Shown here: piece by piece, positions 1-8,513 of the stretch
How positions within the stretch are numbered: position 1 is the first letter of the stretch
Layout of the letters: each line of letters begins with the position of its first letter
NCBI GenBank assembly: GCA_017510405.1
Contig: JAFWNG010000008.1
Location: forward strand, 20,647-84,646
Length of the DNA: 64,000 bases
Direction: 5' to 3'
Source: Solobacterium sp.
GTDB lineage: Bacteria; Bacillota_I; Bacilli_A; Erysipelotrichales; Erysipelotrichaceae
Made by a program: the position numbers and the translations under genes
Notes under the pieces: generated by a model
The model's input: only the letters and a program-made list of their open reading frames with translations
Databases searched by the model: none
Told to the model about the DNA's origin: nothing

Positions 1-1
1 C

Positions 2-427
2 GTCAAAGCAGATGCCGCGGCTCTGCAGTTCCTGCGCTGCCGTTTCCCCGGCTCTGACGATACGGGAAAGCGAAGGTGCCGTCCCGGTCAGCGCCTGTTT
101 CCATGCCGCCGGGTCGATCCTGCCGTCATGGATCAGCGGCAGTGCCGCTTCATACAGCTTTGCCTTTCCGGCGACGGCTTCCGCCGCAATGCTTTTATAG
201 GCACGGTTGCGCAGGGTGCCGAACCGCGTGTTCTCCGTATCTGCTTCCGCAGCTTTTTCCAGAACCTGCTTCACGTCAAACAGAGGGCTGCAGCTCAGGA
301 CCGGCACATGTGTTTCTTCCATACAAGTCAGAATATACTGCGCATATTCCTGCCATGCTGCTCCGTTCTCCGAATCATTTTCACACTTTTTTCTCAGCTG
401 CTCTGCTGCTTTTGCTCTATCTTCCAT
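2..427 (-). CDS. Hypothetical protein, partial (runs off left edge)
   Basis: Open frame of 142 codons from an ATG at 427, with an AGGAG sequence about ten bases upstream; it is still open at the window edge, so the C-terminus is missing. The protein starts MEDRAKAAEQLRKKC and is helix-rich. It resembles the middle of the upstream neighbour (472-1425): both show a W-x(2)-Y/W, a SxLFD motif, and an R-x(2)-AY-x(3)-A spacing in the same order, so the two are probably paralogues. No zinc-ribbon cysteines are visible in the part present. A terminator lies between the two genes, so this one may have its own promoter. Function unknown. Confidence 0.6.
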   Translation of the reverse strand, partial: MEDRAKAAEQLRKKCENDSENGAAWQEYAQYILTCMEETHVPVLSCSPLFDVKQVLEKAAEADTENTRFGTLRNRAYKSIAAEAVAGKAKLYEAALPLIHDGRIDPAAWKQALTGTAPSLSRIVRAGETAAQELQSRGICFD

Positions 428-443
428 ATCGTTCTCTTCTCCT

Positions 444-473
444 GAAAAAAGCAGATATGCAGGGATATCTGCT
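444..473 (-). terminator. Rho-independent terminator after the zinc-ribbon gene
   Basis: Inverted repeat AGCAGATAT / ATATCTGCT (450-458 with 465-473) with a six-base loop, followed on the minus strand by a run of T. It overlaps the stop codon of the 472-1425 gene and separates it from the partial gene below. Confidence 0.75.
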
Positions 474-1425
474 AAAAGTCCATAGGTTTGATCGTTCTGC
501 CGCAGTCCGCGCAGACTTTTTCTTTCTTCAGCATTTTTCTGCGTACGTTTCTGCTGTAGCAGTACGGGCAGTAGTCCATATTCTCCCACTGACCGATCAG
601 CTGGCCGACCGCATCATCAAAGAATTCTTCTGTGTCGGTGATCACATGCGCGCACCGGATCAGAACGGCAGGCATTCTTTCCTCCGGTTCATCGGTCGGA
701 TACCCGATGATGACATCCGACAGCGCAAAGACCGGATAGTATACGCCGCTGCCGCGCCACGGCGTGATGAACGAAAAGCACTGTTCTGTCCTTCTCGCAT
801 CGTAGGACATATTCATATCCTGCATGCGCCGGGCAATTGCTTCACCGGCATCAAATACCGCTGTCATCTCATCGGATGCTTCACAGAGATAATCCTTCAG
901 ATCATCATACGGCACTGTCAGCGGGTCATAATGACCTGCCAGTGAACACTGATGCAGCGAACGGAACAGTGACAGATCACCGCGGATGATCTTTCTCGCC
1001 ATCTCTCTGTACGCAGCGTCCTTCCGTTCCCGGAACGACGGATCCGCGTTTTCACCGAGGCGGAAGATCCGCGGCGTGTCAAACAGCGTGCTTCCCCGGA
1101 AGGCAATGCGTCCCTGTTTCCGCATATACGCAATAACTGCGTCAAGCCAGGTATTCCAGATCTCTTTCCGTTCCGAGCATTCTTCAGCGAGTTCCCGCAG
1201 AAGATCATTGGCGCCGGAAAAATTGCCCATATCAAAGGTTGCGCGGACGTCTTTCAGCTTCTGCTTCAGTTCTTCCGTGCCGGGTGACGCTTCCGTTTTT
1301 CCGTTCAGCATATTGCCGAACTCCGAAGGCGTATATTCCGCACCGCACCCGGTGCAGCGGAAAAACCCGTTTTCTGTATACCGGATATCTGTACTGCCGC
1401 ATTTCCTGCAATGAATGACTGCCAT
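472..1425 (-). CDS. Hypothetical protein with two zinc ribbons
   Basis: 317 aa. The N-terminus carries a CxxC...CxxC zinc ribbon (CRKCG near residue 8, CTGCG near 27) and the C-terminus a second one (CPYC near 290, CADCG near 309). The central part is helical, tetratricopeptide-like in feel but without a clear consensus. Double-ribbon proteins of this layout are common in Bacillota as uncharacterised, possibly nucleic-acid- or protein-binding proteins. It ends in a terminator and follows the beta-helix gene by 10 bases, so it may close the sortase/LCP transcript. Its core resembles the partial gene at 2-427. I do not recognise a named family. Confidence 0.75.
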   Translation of the reverse strand: MAVIHCRKCGSTDIRYTENGFFRCTGCGAEYTPSEFGNMLNGKTEASPGTEELKQKLKDVRATFDMGNFSGANDLLRELAEECSERKEIWNTWLDAVIAYMRKQGRIAFRGSTLFDTPRIFRLGENADPSFRERKDAAYREMARKIIRGDLSLFRSLHQCSLAGHYDPLTVPYDDLKDYLCEASDEMTAVFDAGEAIARRMQDMNMSYDARRTEQCFSFITPWRGSGVYYPVFALSDVIIGYPTDEPEERMPAVLIRCAHVITDTEEFFDDAVGQLIGQWENMDYCPYCYSRNVRRKMLKKEKVCADCGRTIKPMDF

Positions 1426-1435
1426 AGTCCCCCTC

Positions 1436-2095
1436 TTATTTCTTTGGTACGATCACACCGCCTGTCTTATAGATGCTGGCGTGCGGAACGACGCCTCTGA
1501 CGCAGCATACCGGATAGACATTGGAATGCCGTCCGATCACCGTTCCCGGATTCATGACGGTATTGCAGCCGATCTCAGCGTAGTCACCGAGCATCGCGCC
1601 GAATTTCTTCATACCGGTCTCGATGTCTTCCTCCGAGGAATGTACGACGACCGGCAGACGGTCTGCCTTGACGTTGGAAGTGATGGATCCTGCACCCATG
1701 TGGGCATAATAGCCGAGGATGGAATCGCCGACATAGTTATAATGCGGAACCTGAACATGATCGAACAGAATGACATTTTTCAGTTCCACGGAGTTTCCGA
1801 CTACGCAGTTTTCGCCGATCAGCGCCGAGCCGCGTACAAATGCGCAGTGACGCACTTCCGTATTCGGACCGACGATGCACGGTGCTCCGAGATATGCGCT
1901 CGGGAACACGTTCGCGGTCTTATGGACCCAGACGTTTTCCGATACTTCTGTATACTCGGCCGGATCCAGCGTTGCGCCGAGTTCAATGATCATCTGTTTG
2001 ATTCCCTTGAGTGCTTCCCACGGGTATTCAAACTGTGTCAGGTAGTCTTTTGCGGCCGTATGGCCGAGATCATACAATTCCGGAATGGTATACAT
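1436..2095 (-). CDS. Left-handed beta-helix (GlmU C-domain-like) acyltransferase-family protein
   Basis: 219 aa. Residues about 50-215 show hexapeptide-repeat rhythm (for example VWVHKTANVFPSAYLGAP, then VIGRHSNVYP), typical of the left-handed parallel beta-helix of GlmU/LpxA-type acyltransferases. It lacks the N-terminal nucleotidyltransferase half of GlmU. Such stand-alone proteins are often annotated as UDP-N-acetylglucosamine pyrophosphorylase-related, but without the pyrophosphorylase half that name is misleading; an acyl- or acetyltransferase acting on a sugar nucleotide is more likely. It sits 11 bases after the LCP gene. Confidence 0.75.
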   Translation of the reverse strand: MYTIPELYDLGHTAAKDYLTQFEYPWEALKGIKQMIIELGATLDPAEYTEVSENVWVHKTANVFPSAYLGAPCIVGPNTEVRHCAFVRGSALIGENCVVGNSVELKNVILFDHVQVPHYNYVGDSILGYYAHMGAGSITSNVKADRLPVVVHSSEEDIETGMKKFGAMLGDYAEIGCNTVMNPGTVIGRHSNVYPVCCVRGVVPHASIYKTGGVIVPKK

Positions 2096-2106
2096 AATGC
2101 TCCTCC

Positions 2107-3645
2107 TCAGTATCCGTTTTCTTCCGTATAGAAACTGCCTTCCGGCATTTCCTGCTGTTCCACGATGTTTCCGCCGACCACTTCATTGATCACCTGTTTC
2201 ACGAACTCGATCTGGTTCGGATACGGGTATACGATCGACAGCGGCGTTGACGGCACAGAGGCACAGTATTCCGTACCTACCCCGCCCTCAACGTGATAAT
2301 TCACAATATTCCATGTGATGTTCTCACTGAGCTGCTTGCGGCACAGCGCATAGATGGAATCACTCGGCAGATTTGTCAGGAATGTTCCGTTCAGCGCCGC
2401 CAGCAGATCGTTGAAGTGTGAGATCACTTCAGCGCTTGTCAGCTTGGAAATGATTGCTTTCATGACCAGCTGCTGGTGCATGTTTCTGCCGAAGTCGCCG
2501 TCCGGCAGAGTCTTCCGTTCGCGCACATAATGCAGTGCCCGGTCGCCGTCCAGATGCAGCGGACCTTCCTCAAAGTACATATCGTAGTTGTCCCAGAAAT
2601 GGAACGCGTACGGATTGTCCACATCCACACCGCCGAGCGCGTCGATGATCTTCATGTATGTGGTGAAGTTGATCAGCACATAGTTTTCGATCGGCTCATC
2701 CAGATATGAGCTGAGTCCGTTCAGGGTGTTGTCGATCGTATGCAGACCGAGATGCGTCAGTTTATCGCGGGCGTCTCCGAGCGCAGGATTGGGCACATAG
2801 GAGTCGCGCGGCAGGGAAACGATGGAGATCTGGTGGGTATTCGGATTGACCGTAACGACCATATCCACGTCTGTCCGGCCGATGAGGCTCAGTTCTCCGG
2901 TCTCATCATTTCCGCCGAAGAAGATGCTGAACGGTTCTTTTGTTACTTTGGAACGCGATTCCGTCGTGCCGTCCATCGTCCGGGTAACTGTATAGATCTT
3001 GATCGTGTCGTTTTTGAAGTTCTCAAATCCTTCGATATCTGCCACGATGGATTCATACGCTTCGCTCATGATCAGCAGGTCGCCCTCATTCTGATAGAGG
3101 GAATACACCGCTTCCTGCACCGATGCACGATCGACGGTCTTCAGCTGCACACCGAGCTTCGTGCGGATCTCATCGACCGCATACAGCTGGTTTTCCGTAT
3201 CGGAGCTGACCGTGGTAATGAAGCGGCCGTCCGTATAAGCGCTGAGATCCTCATAGGTACCCATGGCATCCCAGAAGATATCGTTATGAGCATTCTTGTA
3301 TTCACTTGTCAGAACGTAGACGGAGATCTTCACCTTATTGCCGGTGATGGAATTGAACAGTTCCGAGATCTTGTCGGTATAATACGGCATCAGAAGCGAC
3401 GCTATGAGCACCGCCACGGTCAGTACGCTGTTCAGAATGCGGATGAAACTGTTGCGCGGGGTCGCCTTGGCCGAAAGCACATACAGCAGGGCAAGAGCCA
3501 GCAGGATCACGCCTGCCGCCAGGAATGTCCACCGCAGCGGAAACATCGGCATTCTGGCAAATTCAAATATAAACAGCCCGCACGCAGCAGCCAGCAGGAG
3601 CCACAGGAATACCGGATTGATGCGACGTTTTCTTTTTCGAGTCAT
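2107..3645 (-). CDS. LytR-CpsA-Psr (LCP) family protein
   Basis: 512 aa. Three hydrophobic segments at about residues 11-29, 39-57 and 70-90 place the rest outside the membrane. The LCP catalytic domain spans about 240-450 and shows the family landmarks: GRTDVD (R257, D259), LPRD (R280, D281), YVRER (375-377) and GDFGR (383-387). LCP enzymes move undecaprenyl-linked glycopolymers (teichoic acid or capsule) onto peptidoglycan. The region between the membrane part and the LCP domain (about 105-235) resembles a periplasmic accessory domain. A close paralogue with an extra tail is at 15606-17435. It lies directly downstream of sortase B. Confidence 0.93.
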   Translation of the reverse strand: MTRKRKRRINPVFLWLLLAAACGLFIFEFARMPMFPLRWTFLAAGVILLALALLYVLSAKATPRNSFIRILNSVLTVAVLIASLLMPYYTDKISELFNSITGNKVKISVYVLTSEYKNAHNDIFWDAMGTYEDLSAYTDGRFITTVSSDTENQLYAVDEIRTKLGVQLKTVDRASVQEAVYSLYQNEGDLLIMSEAYESIVADIEGFENFKNDTIKIYTVTRTMDGTTESRSKVTKEPFSIFFGGNDETGELSLIGRTDVDMVVTVNPNTHQISIVSLPRDSYVPNPALGDARDKLTHLGLHTIDNTLNGLSSYLDEPIENYVLINFTTYMKIIDALGGVDVDNPYAFHFWDNYDMYFEEGPLHLDGDRALHYVRERKTLPDGDFGRNMHQQLVMKAIISKLTSAEVISHFNDLLAALNGTFLTNLPSDSIYALCRKQLSENITWNIVNYHVEGGVGTEYCASVPSTPLSIVYPYPNQIEFVKQVINEVVGGNIVEQQEMPEGSFYTEENGY

Positions 3646-3660
3646 ATAGTTCGTCTCCTG

Positions 3661-4413
3661 TTATCCGGCTCTTTCCATCCTGCACAGCAGCGCATATCTG
3701 CCGTCTTCCACATTGTAGGAACACGTCGAAAGCAGTGCTGTACGGTCGCCTGCCTGCAGAACAGTATCCGAGACAAAGGTCGAGCCGGAGGTAAAGTAAT
3801 TCACATACTGTATGAAGTCGGCATCGTCCGCAAATTCAAAGCGGACATACGGGTCGGTACCGGTCGTGAAGATGCCGGCAGCGGGATAAAGGATCCAGCG
3901 TCCGTCCGGCGTATCCAGAACGATCTCACGGTGCGTATCATACCATTCCTGAGATTCGTACTTCTGCACATCCGCAAACATCGTACCGTTGCGCATATGA
4001 TGTCCGTACATAACGATATGTTCTTCATCTGCGCGCACATTGTGACTGTCAAGGAAAATACAGCCGCTGTTGTTGTACGTCCCGTCAAACAGATGCCGCA
4101 GATACCAGTCATTGCCCTTTTCATAACTGTAGACGACCGGATAGCTGATCTCTGAATCAGCCAGGGAGATCCAGCCGGCAATGTCCGGATTGATATTCCG
4201 CAGGTAGTCGAAATCGATCGTTTCTTCTTCCGATCCGTCCGCGGCCGGGACCAGCGCGTCTTTGTCGATCTTATGATACGCAGCACTTCCCTGACTGTAC
4301 TCAGACATTGTCTGATACAGCATCCACCCGGAATAACACGCACCGCAAAGGGACAGGATCAGCAGAAATGTTATAAGCATATTCCCTGTCCGGGACAGTT
4401 TTCGTTTCTCCAT
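3661..4413 (-). CDS. srtB: Class B sortase
   Basis: 250 aa. One N-terminal membrane segment (about 11-33) is followed by the sortase fold. Catalytic residues are visible: His in YGHHMRNG (138/139), Cys in LLSTCSY (C231) and Arg in DGRYALL (R239). The length and the STC-SY context fit class B. Sortases cut a C-terminal sorting signal and attach proteins to peptidoglycan. No LPxTG/NPxTN-type sorting signal followed by a membrane anchor was seen in any surface protein of this window, so its substrates must be elsewhere. An AGGGAG ribosome site precedes the ATG and a good promoter sits at 4442-4470. Confidence 0.9.
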   Translation of the reverse strand: MEKRKLSRTGNMLITFLLILSLCGACYSGWMLYQTMSEYSQGSAAYHKIDKDALVPAADGSEEETIDFDYLRNINPDIAGWISLADSEISYPVVYSYEKGNDWYLRHLFDGTYNNSGCIFLDSHNVRADEEHIVMYGHHMRNGTMFADVQKYESQEWYDTHREIVLDTPDGRWILYPAAGIFTTGTDPYVRFEFADDADFIQYVNYFTSGSTFVSDTVLQAGDRTALLSTCSYNVEDGRYALLCRMERAG

Positions 4414-4441
4414 TTCTGCTCACTCCCTTCCGGTCAGAACA

Positions 4442-4470
4442 ATAATACTGTTATTCATGAATGCTTTCAA
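4442..4470 (-). promoter_or_regulatory. Sigma-A type promoter for the sortase/LCP transcript
   Basis: On the minus strand TTGAAA (4470-4465) and TATTAT (4447-4442) are separated by exactly 17 bases, about 30 bases upstream of the srtB start codon. The hexamers differ from consensus at one position each. Confidence 0.7.
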
Positions 4471-4490
4471 GTTAACGAATGACAGGCGCG

Positions 4491-4949
4491 TCACTCTGTC
4501 TCTGCGCCTTTCAGAATGCAGTTGATCACATTGCCGTCCATCGTAAAATCAAATTCGCCGGTGACCGTGATCTCGTCGCCCATCGCCGGGAAATCATCGG
4601 GATAGCGCATTTCTTCCGCCGGAATGAACTGGATCCCCTGCGCGCAGCATGCCAGCGCATCCTGGATGACGCAGCCGTACTGCAGTTCACCGGTCTTTTC
4701 GTCCGTCCGTGTGGCGAACAGCCCGCGCATTTTCACGGTTTTGCGGCGGTATTTTTCCGGGGATGTGACCATGTCATAGACCTGGGCATAGACCATATTG
4801 CCGGAAAGATCCGTCAGATCGACATCTACCCCGCTGCCGTTGTTTTCCGGTATGGAAACATTCTGCACCGTTGTTTTTCTGCAGGCGCCGTTCATTGTGA
4901 TCAGACAGGTGCAGATCAGTGCGAACAGTATCATGCGGATCCGTTTCAT
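4491..4949 (-). CDS. Putative lipoprotein of the zinc operon
   Basis: 152 aa from the ATG at 4949, which overlaps the TGA of the permease gene as ATGA; the longer upstream reading frame is a shadow of the permease. The N-terminus is a lipoprotein-like signal (MKRIRMILFALICTCLI... then NGAC near residue 23). The mature part carries MRGLFATR, CVIQDALACCAQG and a beta-rich TVTGEFDF segment, which resembles an OB-fold-like domain seen in small lipoproteins placed after zinc/manganese ABC permeases. Role unknown; the operon position suggests metal handling. Confidence 0.75.
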   Translation of the reverse strand: MKRIRMILFALICTCLITMNGACRKTTVQNVSIPENNGSGVDVDLTDLSGNMVYAQVYDMVTSPEKYRRKTVKMRGLFATRTDEKTGELQYGCVIQDALACCAQGIQFIPAEEMRYPDDFPAMGDEITVTGEFDFTMDGNVINCILKGAETE

Positions 4950-5773
4950 ATGTGTTTCTCCAGTATGCAGCAGATGCCGAATACAAGCACCTGCACTGCC
5001 ACGATGGCAGAACCGACCGGCAGATCTGTCAGGATCGCCAGAATGAGTCCGGCAAGCGCGGAAACGACGCCCAGCACTGCCGAAGCGATCGTGACATTGC
5101 GGAAACTGTGATACAGCCGCATCGCCGAAAGCGCCGGGAAAATGATCAGTGCCGAGCAGAGCAGCGAACCGACCAGGTTCATTGCCAGGACAATGATCAC
5201 CGCCGTGATCACTGCGATCAGCAGGTTGTAGCGGTCTGCTTTTGTACCGCACGCTTGCGCAAAGGATTCATCAAAGGTCACCGCGAAGATCCTGTTGTAA
5301 TACAGGACATACATTGCCAGCACCGCCGCAGCCAGGACGATGCACAGCCATACTTCACGGATACTCAGCGTAAGGATCGACGTCGATCCGAACAGTGTGC
5401 TGCAGACATCGCCGGAAAGATTGGACGATGTCGGAAACATATTCATCAGCAGATAGCCGAATGCAAGTGCCGCAACGGAGATCATGGCGATCGCCGCATC
5501 CCCGCGGATCTTCTTATTCTGTCCGGTCCTCAGAAGCAGAACTGCACTGATCACCGTTACCGGCAGAACGACAAGCATGTCATTCGATACATTCAGCACG
5601 CCGGCAATGGCGATCCCGCCGAAGGCGACATGGGACAGTCCGTCACCGATAAAAGAGAAGCGTTTCAGCACCAGCGTCACGCCGAGCAGTGAGGAACAAA
5701 GCGCGATCAATACGCCGACGATCAGCGCATAGCGGACGAAAGGATACTGCAGATATGTAAACAGTCTTTCCAT
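4946..5773 (-). CDS. znuB: Metal (zinc) ABC transporter permease, ZnuB/TroC family
   Basis: 275 aa from MERLFTYLQ; I prefer this ATG to an upstream in-frame start inside the ATPase gene. About eight hydrophobic segments; the family motif region GDGLSHVAFGGIAIAG is at about residues 40-55. Permeases of this family pair with a ZnuC-type ATPase and ZnuA-type binding lipoprotein for high-affinity zinc or manganese uptake. The start lies one base after the stop of the ATPase gene. Confidence 0.92.
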   Translation of the reverse strand: MERLFTYLQYPFVRYALIVGVLIALCSSLLGVTLVLKRFSFIGDGLSHVAFGGIAIAGVLNVSNDMLVVLPVTVISAVLLLRTGQNKKIRGDAAIAMISVAALAFGYLLMNMFPTSSNLSGDVCSTLFGSTSILTLSIREVWLCIVLAAAVLAMYVLYYNRIFAVTFDESFAQACGTKADRYNLLIAVITAVIIVLAMNLVGSLLCSALIIFPALSAMRLYHSFRNVTIASAVLGVVSALAGLILAILTDLPVGSAIVAVQVLVFGICCILEKHI

Positions 5774-5774
5774 A

Positions 5775-6500
5775 TTATTCCCCGCTTTCTTCCGTTCCGA
5801 GGAAGTATTTCCCCATGCGGCTGTTTGTATACGCTTCTTTTGTTCCGAAGAAGATATTCTGTCCGATATGCAGAATATGCGTCGCTTCCTGAACAGCCGA
5901 GGCGATATCATGCGAGATCATGATGATCGTGATCCCGCTTCGGTTCAGCTGGCGGATCATTTCATACAGTTCCATGGACACTTTCGGATCGAGTCCTGTG
6001 ACCGGTTCATCCAGCAGAAGGACCTGCTCTGCCGCACACAGCGCCCGCGCCAGAAGCACGCGCTGCTGCTGGCCGCCGGACAGTTCCCGGTAACACCTGT
6101 CTTTCAGATGCGTGATGCCGAGCCGCGCCATCGCTCTGTCTGCCCGTTCTTTTTCTTCTTTCCGGTAAAACGGATATCTGCCGGTACGGTTCAGACATCC
6201 GGACAGTACGATCTCTCTTACCGACGCCGGAAAATCCCGCTGGACCACAGTCTGCTGGGGCAGCCAGCCGATCGCGTTGTCCTTCAGAGCGGCTGACCGT
6301 TCGATCGTTCCGGCAAGCGGTTCCTGCAGGCCGAGCAGTGTTTTCATCAATGTTGTCTTGCCGGACCCGTTTTCGCCGACGATGCACAGATAATCCCCTG
6401 CCTGCACCGTAAAGCTCAGATGTTCGATGATCGCTCCGTCTTCATAACCAAGCGATACATCTTTCACATCCAGCAGAGTTTCTTTCTTTGTTTTTGTCAT
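5775..6500 (-). CDS. znuC: Metal (zinc) ABC transporter ATP-binding protein
   Basis: 241 aa, normal length for ZnuC. Walker A GENGSGKTT at 42-50, Q-loop PQQ near 81, signature LSGGQQQR at 140-147, Walker B VLLLDEP ending near 166, switch His in ISHD. The start ATG overlaps the stop of the binding-protein gene (ATGA at 6500-6497), which indicates translational coupling. Confidence 0.93.
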   Translation of the reverse strand: MTKTKKETLLDVKDVSLGYEDGAIIEHLSFTVQAGDYLCIVGENGSGKTTLMKTLLGLQEPLAGTIERSAALKDNAIGWLPQQTVVQRDFPASVREIVLSGCLNRTGRYPFYRKEEKERADRAMARLGITHLKDRCYRELSGGQQQRVLLARALCAAEQVLLLDEPVTGLDPKVSMELYEMIRQLNRSGITIIMISHDIASAVQEATHILHIGQNIFFGTKEAYTNSRMGKYFLGTEESGE

Positions 6501-7459
6501 TGCAGTGCTTCTTTCAGTACTTCCAGATTCTCTTCCATGACGGAAAGATAGCTCTTTCCTCCGGCGATGTCTTTCGCCGTCACTGACTGCATGGAATCCA
6601 TTGTCAGGATCATCTGGTCTTTCGTCTTTGTCGTATCTCTTATCGTCTCTGCAATCTTTGCGGCAGAGCCTTCGATCGTCAGGATCACCTTCAGAGACAG
6701 TTCATCTGTCTTGTCCGCAAGGAACGTGACCGTTTCAAAACTTGCGCCGGTCTCAGCGGAACATCCCGGGAACGCTGCGTAATACTGCAGACCATAGTCA
6801 TCCGTCATATAGCGGAACGGGAAGCGGTCCGCAAACAGCAGGGTGTTCCGTTCGGAAGAGTTTACCGCCTGCTCATACGCTTTGTCCAGTTCTTCCAGCT
6901 TTGCCGTATACTCTGCCGCATTGGCTTCGTATTCCCGGCTGTGTGAGCCGTCGAGCCGGACCAGGGCTTCCGTGATCTCACCGGCAAGGATCTTCGCATT
7001 CCGAAGAGAAAGCCACACATGTTCGTCTGCTTCACCTTCTTCTTCCTCTTCTTCCTCTTCCTGCATTCCTTCCACGGTCTCTTCTTCTTTTACCCGTTCA
7101 CCGAGCACATCGAGAAGACAGATCGTTTCCATGTCCGGATTCGTTGCCTGTGCCAGGACGTCATCGACCCATTCATCCGAAGGTCCGCCGATATAGATCA
7201 GAAGGTCACAGGAGGCGATCTTCTGAATATCCTGTACCGAAGGCTGGTAGCTGTGCAGATCAACGCCTTTATCTGTCAGAAGCGTCACTTCCGCGCTGTC
7301 CGTATTCTTTACAGTCTCGCATGCCCAGTCATACGCCGGAAACACTGTCGCAACGATCTGCAGCTTTCCGCTGTCTTCCGTCTTTTCCGCACTGCTTCCG
7401 CAGGCTGTCAGCTGTCCCAACAGAACCAGGGAAAGCAGTCCTGTAAGTAAACGTTTCAT
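6497..7459 (-). CDS. znuA: Metal (zinc) ABC transporter substrate-binding lipoprotein
   Basis: 320 aa from MKRLLTG; a GGAGG seven bases upstream decides this start over an upstream GTG/ATG option. Lipobox LTAC with Cys at residue 20. ZnuA-like metal ligands H69 (DLHSY) and H147 (EHVWL) are present; the third histidine of classical ZnuA is replaced in ADRFPFRYM (about 210-218), a variant I recall from other Bacillota members. The flexible loop that is His-rich in many zinc-binding ZnuA proteins is here an acidic run of eight Glu (134-141). The ATG overlaps the stop of the Fur-family gene. Confidence 0.9.
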   Translation of the reverse strand: MKRLLTGLLSLVLLGQLTACGSSAEKTEDSGKLQIVATVFPAYDWACETVKNTDSAEVTLLTDKGVDLHSYQPSVQDIQKIASCDLLIYIGGPSDEWVDDVLAQATNPDMETICLLDVLGERVKEEETVEGMQEEEEEEEEGEADEHVWLSLRNAKILAGEITEALVRLDGSHSREYEANAAEYTAKLEELDKAYEQAVNSSERNTLLFADRFPFRYMTDDYGLQYYAAFPGCSAETGASFETVTFLADKTDELSLKVILTIEGSAAKIAETIRDTTKTKDQMILTMDSMQSVTAKDIAGGKSYLSVMEENLEVLKEALQ

Positions 7460-7881
7460 TTCAAACCTCCGGCACACGTTTCGCAGACCCCGTAGAATAC
7501 CGTGCGAAGCGGATCCAGGGTGAAACCGTGCTCTTTCTGAAGATGACCGGCAATGCTCTCAAGCTCTTCACAGTGCATATGGATGAGCCGACCGCATTTT
7601 TCACATTTGCAGTGGAAACACGCATGTTCATGCACATGTCCGTTTTCGCCGACATATTCGAAACATGCCGGTGTGTTTCCGTCGATGACATATTTATTCA
7701 GGATCCCTTCGTCCACCATCTTCTCCAGCTGGCGGTATACCGTCGCCTGTCCGATGGACGTCCCGTTTGCGCGCAGATAGTCGCATACCTGTGCTGCGGT
7801 GATATGCCCGCTGCTGTTTTCTTTCATATATTTCAGAAGGATCTCCCTCTGTTTTGTTTTATAGATCGGTCTTGAAGTCAT
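7456..7881 (-). CDS. Fur-family metalloregulator (Zur/PerR type)
   Basis: 141 aa from MTSRPIYKTKQ; a GGGAGG about eight bases upstream supports this start. N-terminal winged helix (about 8-75) followed by the dimerisation domain with HVHEHACFHC metal ligands and two CxxC pairs (CEKC, CETC), which form the structural zinc site of Fur proteins. As first gene of the zinc-ABC operon it is most probably the zinc sensor (Zur) that represses its own operon, but PerR or Fur specificity cannot be excluded by eye. Confidence 0.88.
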   Translation of the reverse strand: MTSRPIYKTKQREILLKYMKENSSGHITAAQVCDYLRANGTSIGQATVYRQLEKMVDEGILNKYVIDGNTPACFEYVGENGHVHEHACFHCKCEKCGRLIHMHCEELESIAGHLQKEHGFTLDPLRTVFYGVCETCAGGLK

Positions 7882-7897
7882 ATAAAACACCTCCCAT

Positions 7898-7920
7898 AAA
7901 TTGAGAACAGTTCTCAATTT
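7898..7920. promoter_or_regulatory. Perfect 11-1-11 palindrome, probable Zur operator
   Basis: AAATTGAGAAC-A-GTTCTCAATTT, 17 bases upstream of the Fur-family gene start and partly next to its ribosome site. The core TGAGAAC-N-GTTCTCA has the 7-1-7 form of Fur-family operators, though the sequence differs from the B. subtilis Zur and PerR consensus. Its position downstream of a possible -10 fits a roadblock-type repressor site. Confidence 0.65.
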
Positions 7921-7946
7921 ATCACAGGCGTATCGTTTTGTCATCA

Positions 7947-7963
7947 AAAATGATAATCATTTT
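7947..7963. promoter_or_regulatory. Perfect 8-1-8 palindrome, classical Fur-box-like operator
   Basis: AAAATGATAATCATTTT contains the TGATAATCAT core typical of Fur/Zur boxes. It lies about 30 bases upstream of the 7898-7920 palindrome, in the promoter region of the regulator/zinc-ABC operon, giving two different Fur-family sites in one control region. Confidence 0.6.
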
Positions 7964-7981
7964 CAAATTTAAAAAAGGGAA

Positions 7982-8440
7982 TCATTCCGATTCCCCTGCT
8001 GTATCCGGTATATGTATGCGGTGATACGCTTCGTCCAGCTCCTGCTTTGCTTTCTTCGCCTTCGCTTCGGCATTGGCTTCGGAGATCTCATCCTCCGGAA
8101 GGATCTTCATGATCGTGTCCGTGATCTCCGCGAACTGCTTCAGCGCCTCTGCCAGCCGTACGCGGATCTTTCGGATCTCTTCAAAGTTCCAGCTGCTTTC
8201 CAGTTTGATATAGTTTTCCACGATGGTATTGAGATACGGCAGATACCGGTCGTAAAACCGGTCCAGTTCCTTCTCACCGCTGTCAAACCAGTACTGCAGG
8301 TCACGCAGATCCCGCAGTTTCCGCAGCAGTTCATTAATGCCGTTTTCGATCTCCGCATCATGAATACGGTCTTTTGCCTCTTCAAAATACGATATATATG
8401 AAGCAGCCTGCTTCATATGCAGTTCTTTTCTGTCTTCCAT
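7982..8440 (-). CDS. XpaC-like protein (5-bromo-4-chloroindolyl phosphate hydrolysis family)
   Basis: 152 aa from MEDRKELHM at 8440 (an alternative ATG is at 8416; neither has a strong ribosome site). Highly helical and charged; the stretch RFYDRYLPYLNTIVENYI followed by two more amphipathic helices matches what I know of XpaC-type proteins, which are often encoded next to a TelA/toxic-anion protein. No TelA gene is visible here. The longer frame reaching to 8749 overlaps the divergent gene at 8514 and is a shadow. Confidence 0.65.
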   Translation of the reverse strand: MEDRKELHMKQAASYISYFEEAKDRIHDAEIENGINELLRKLRDLRDLQYWFDSGEKELDRFYDRYLPYLNTIVENYIKLESSWNFEEIRKIRVRLAEALKQFAEITDTIMKILPEDEISEANAEAKAKKAKQELDEAYHRIHIPDTAGESE

Positions 8441-8513
8441 AGGATAATCATAGCGGAAAAACGTCCCGCCCGTCCCGCAAAATGCTAAAATATAAAAGGG
8501 GGAAGCAATAAAA

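Noticed and set aside
128..945. Long plus-strand frames at the left edge
   Set aside because: Antisense to the two related minus-strand genes; no ribosome sites and no domain character.
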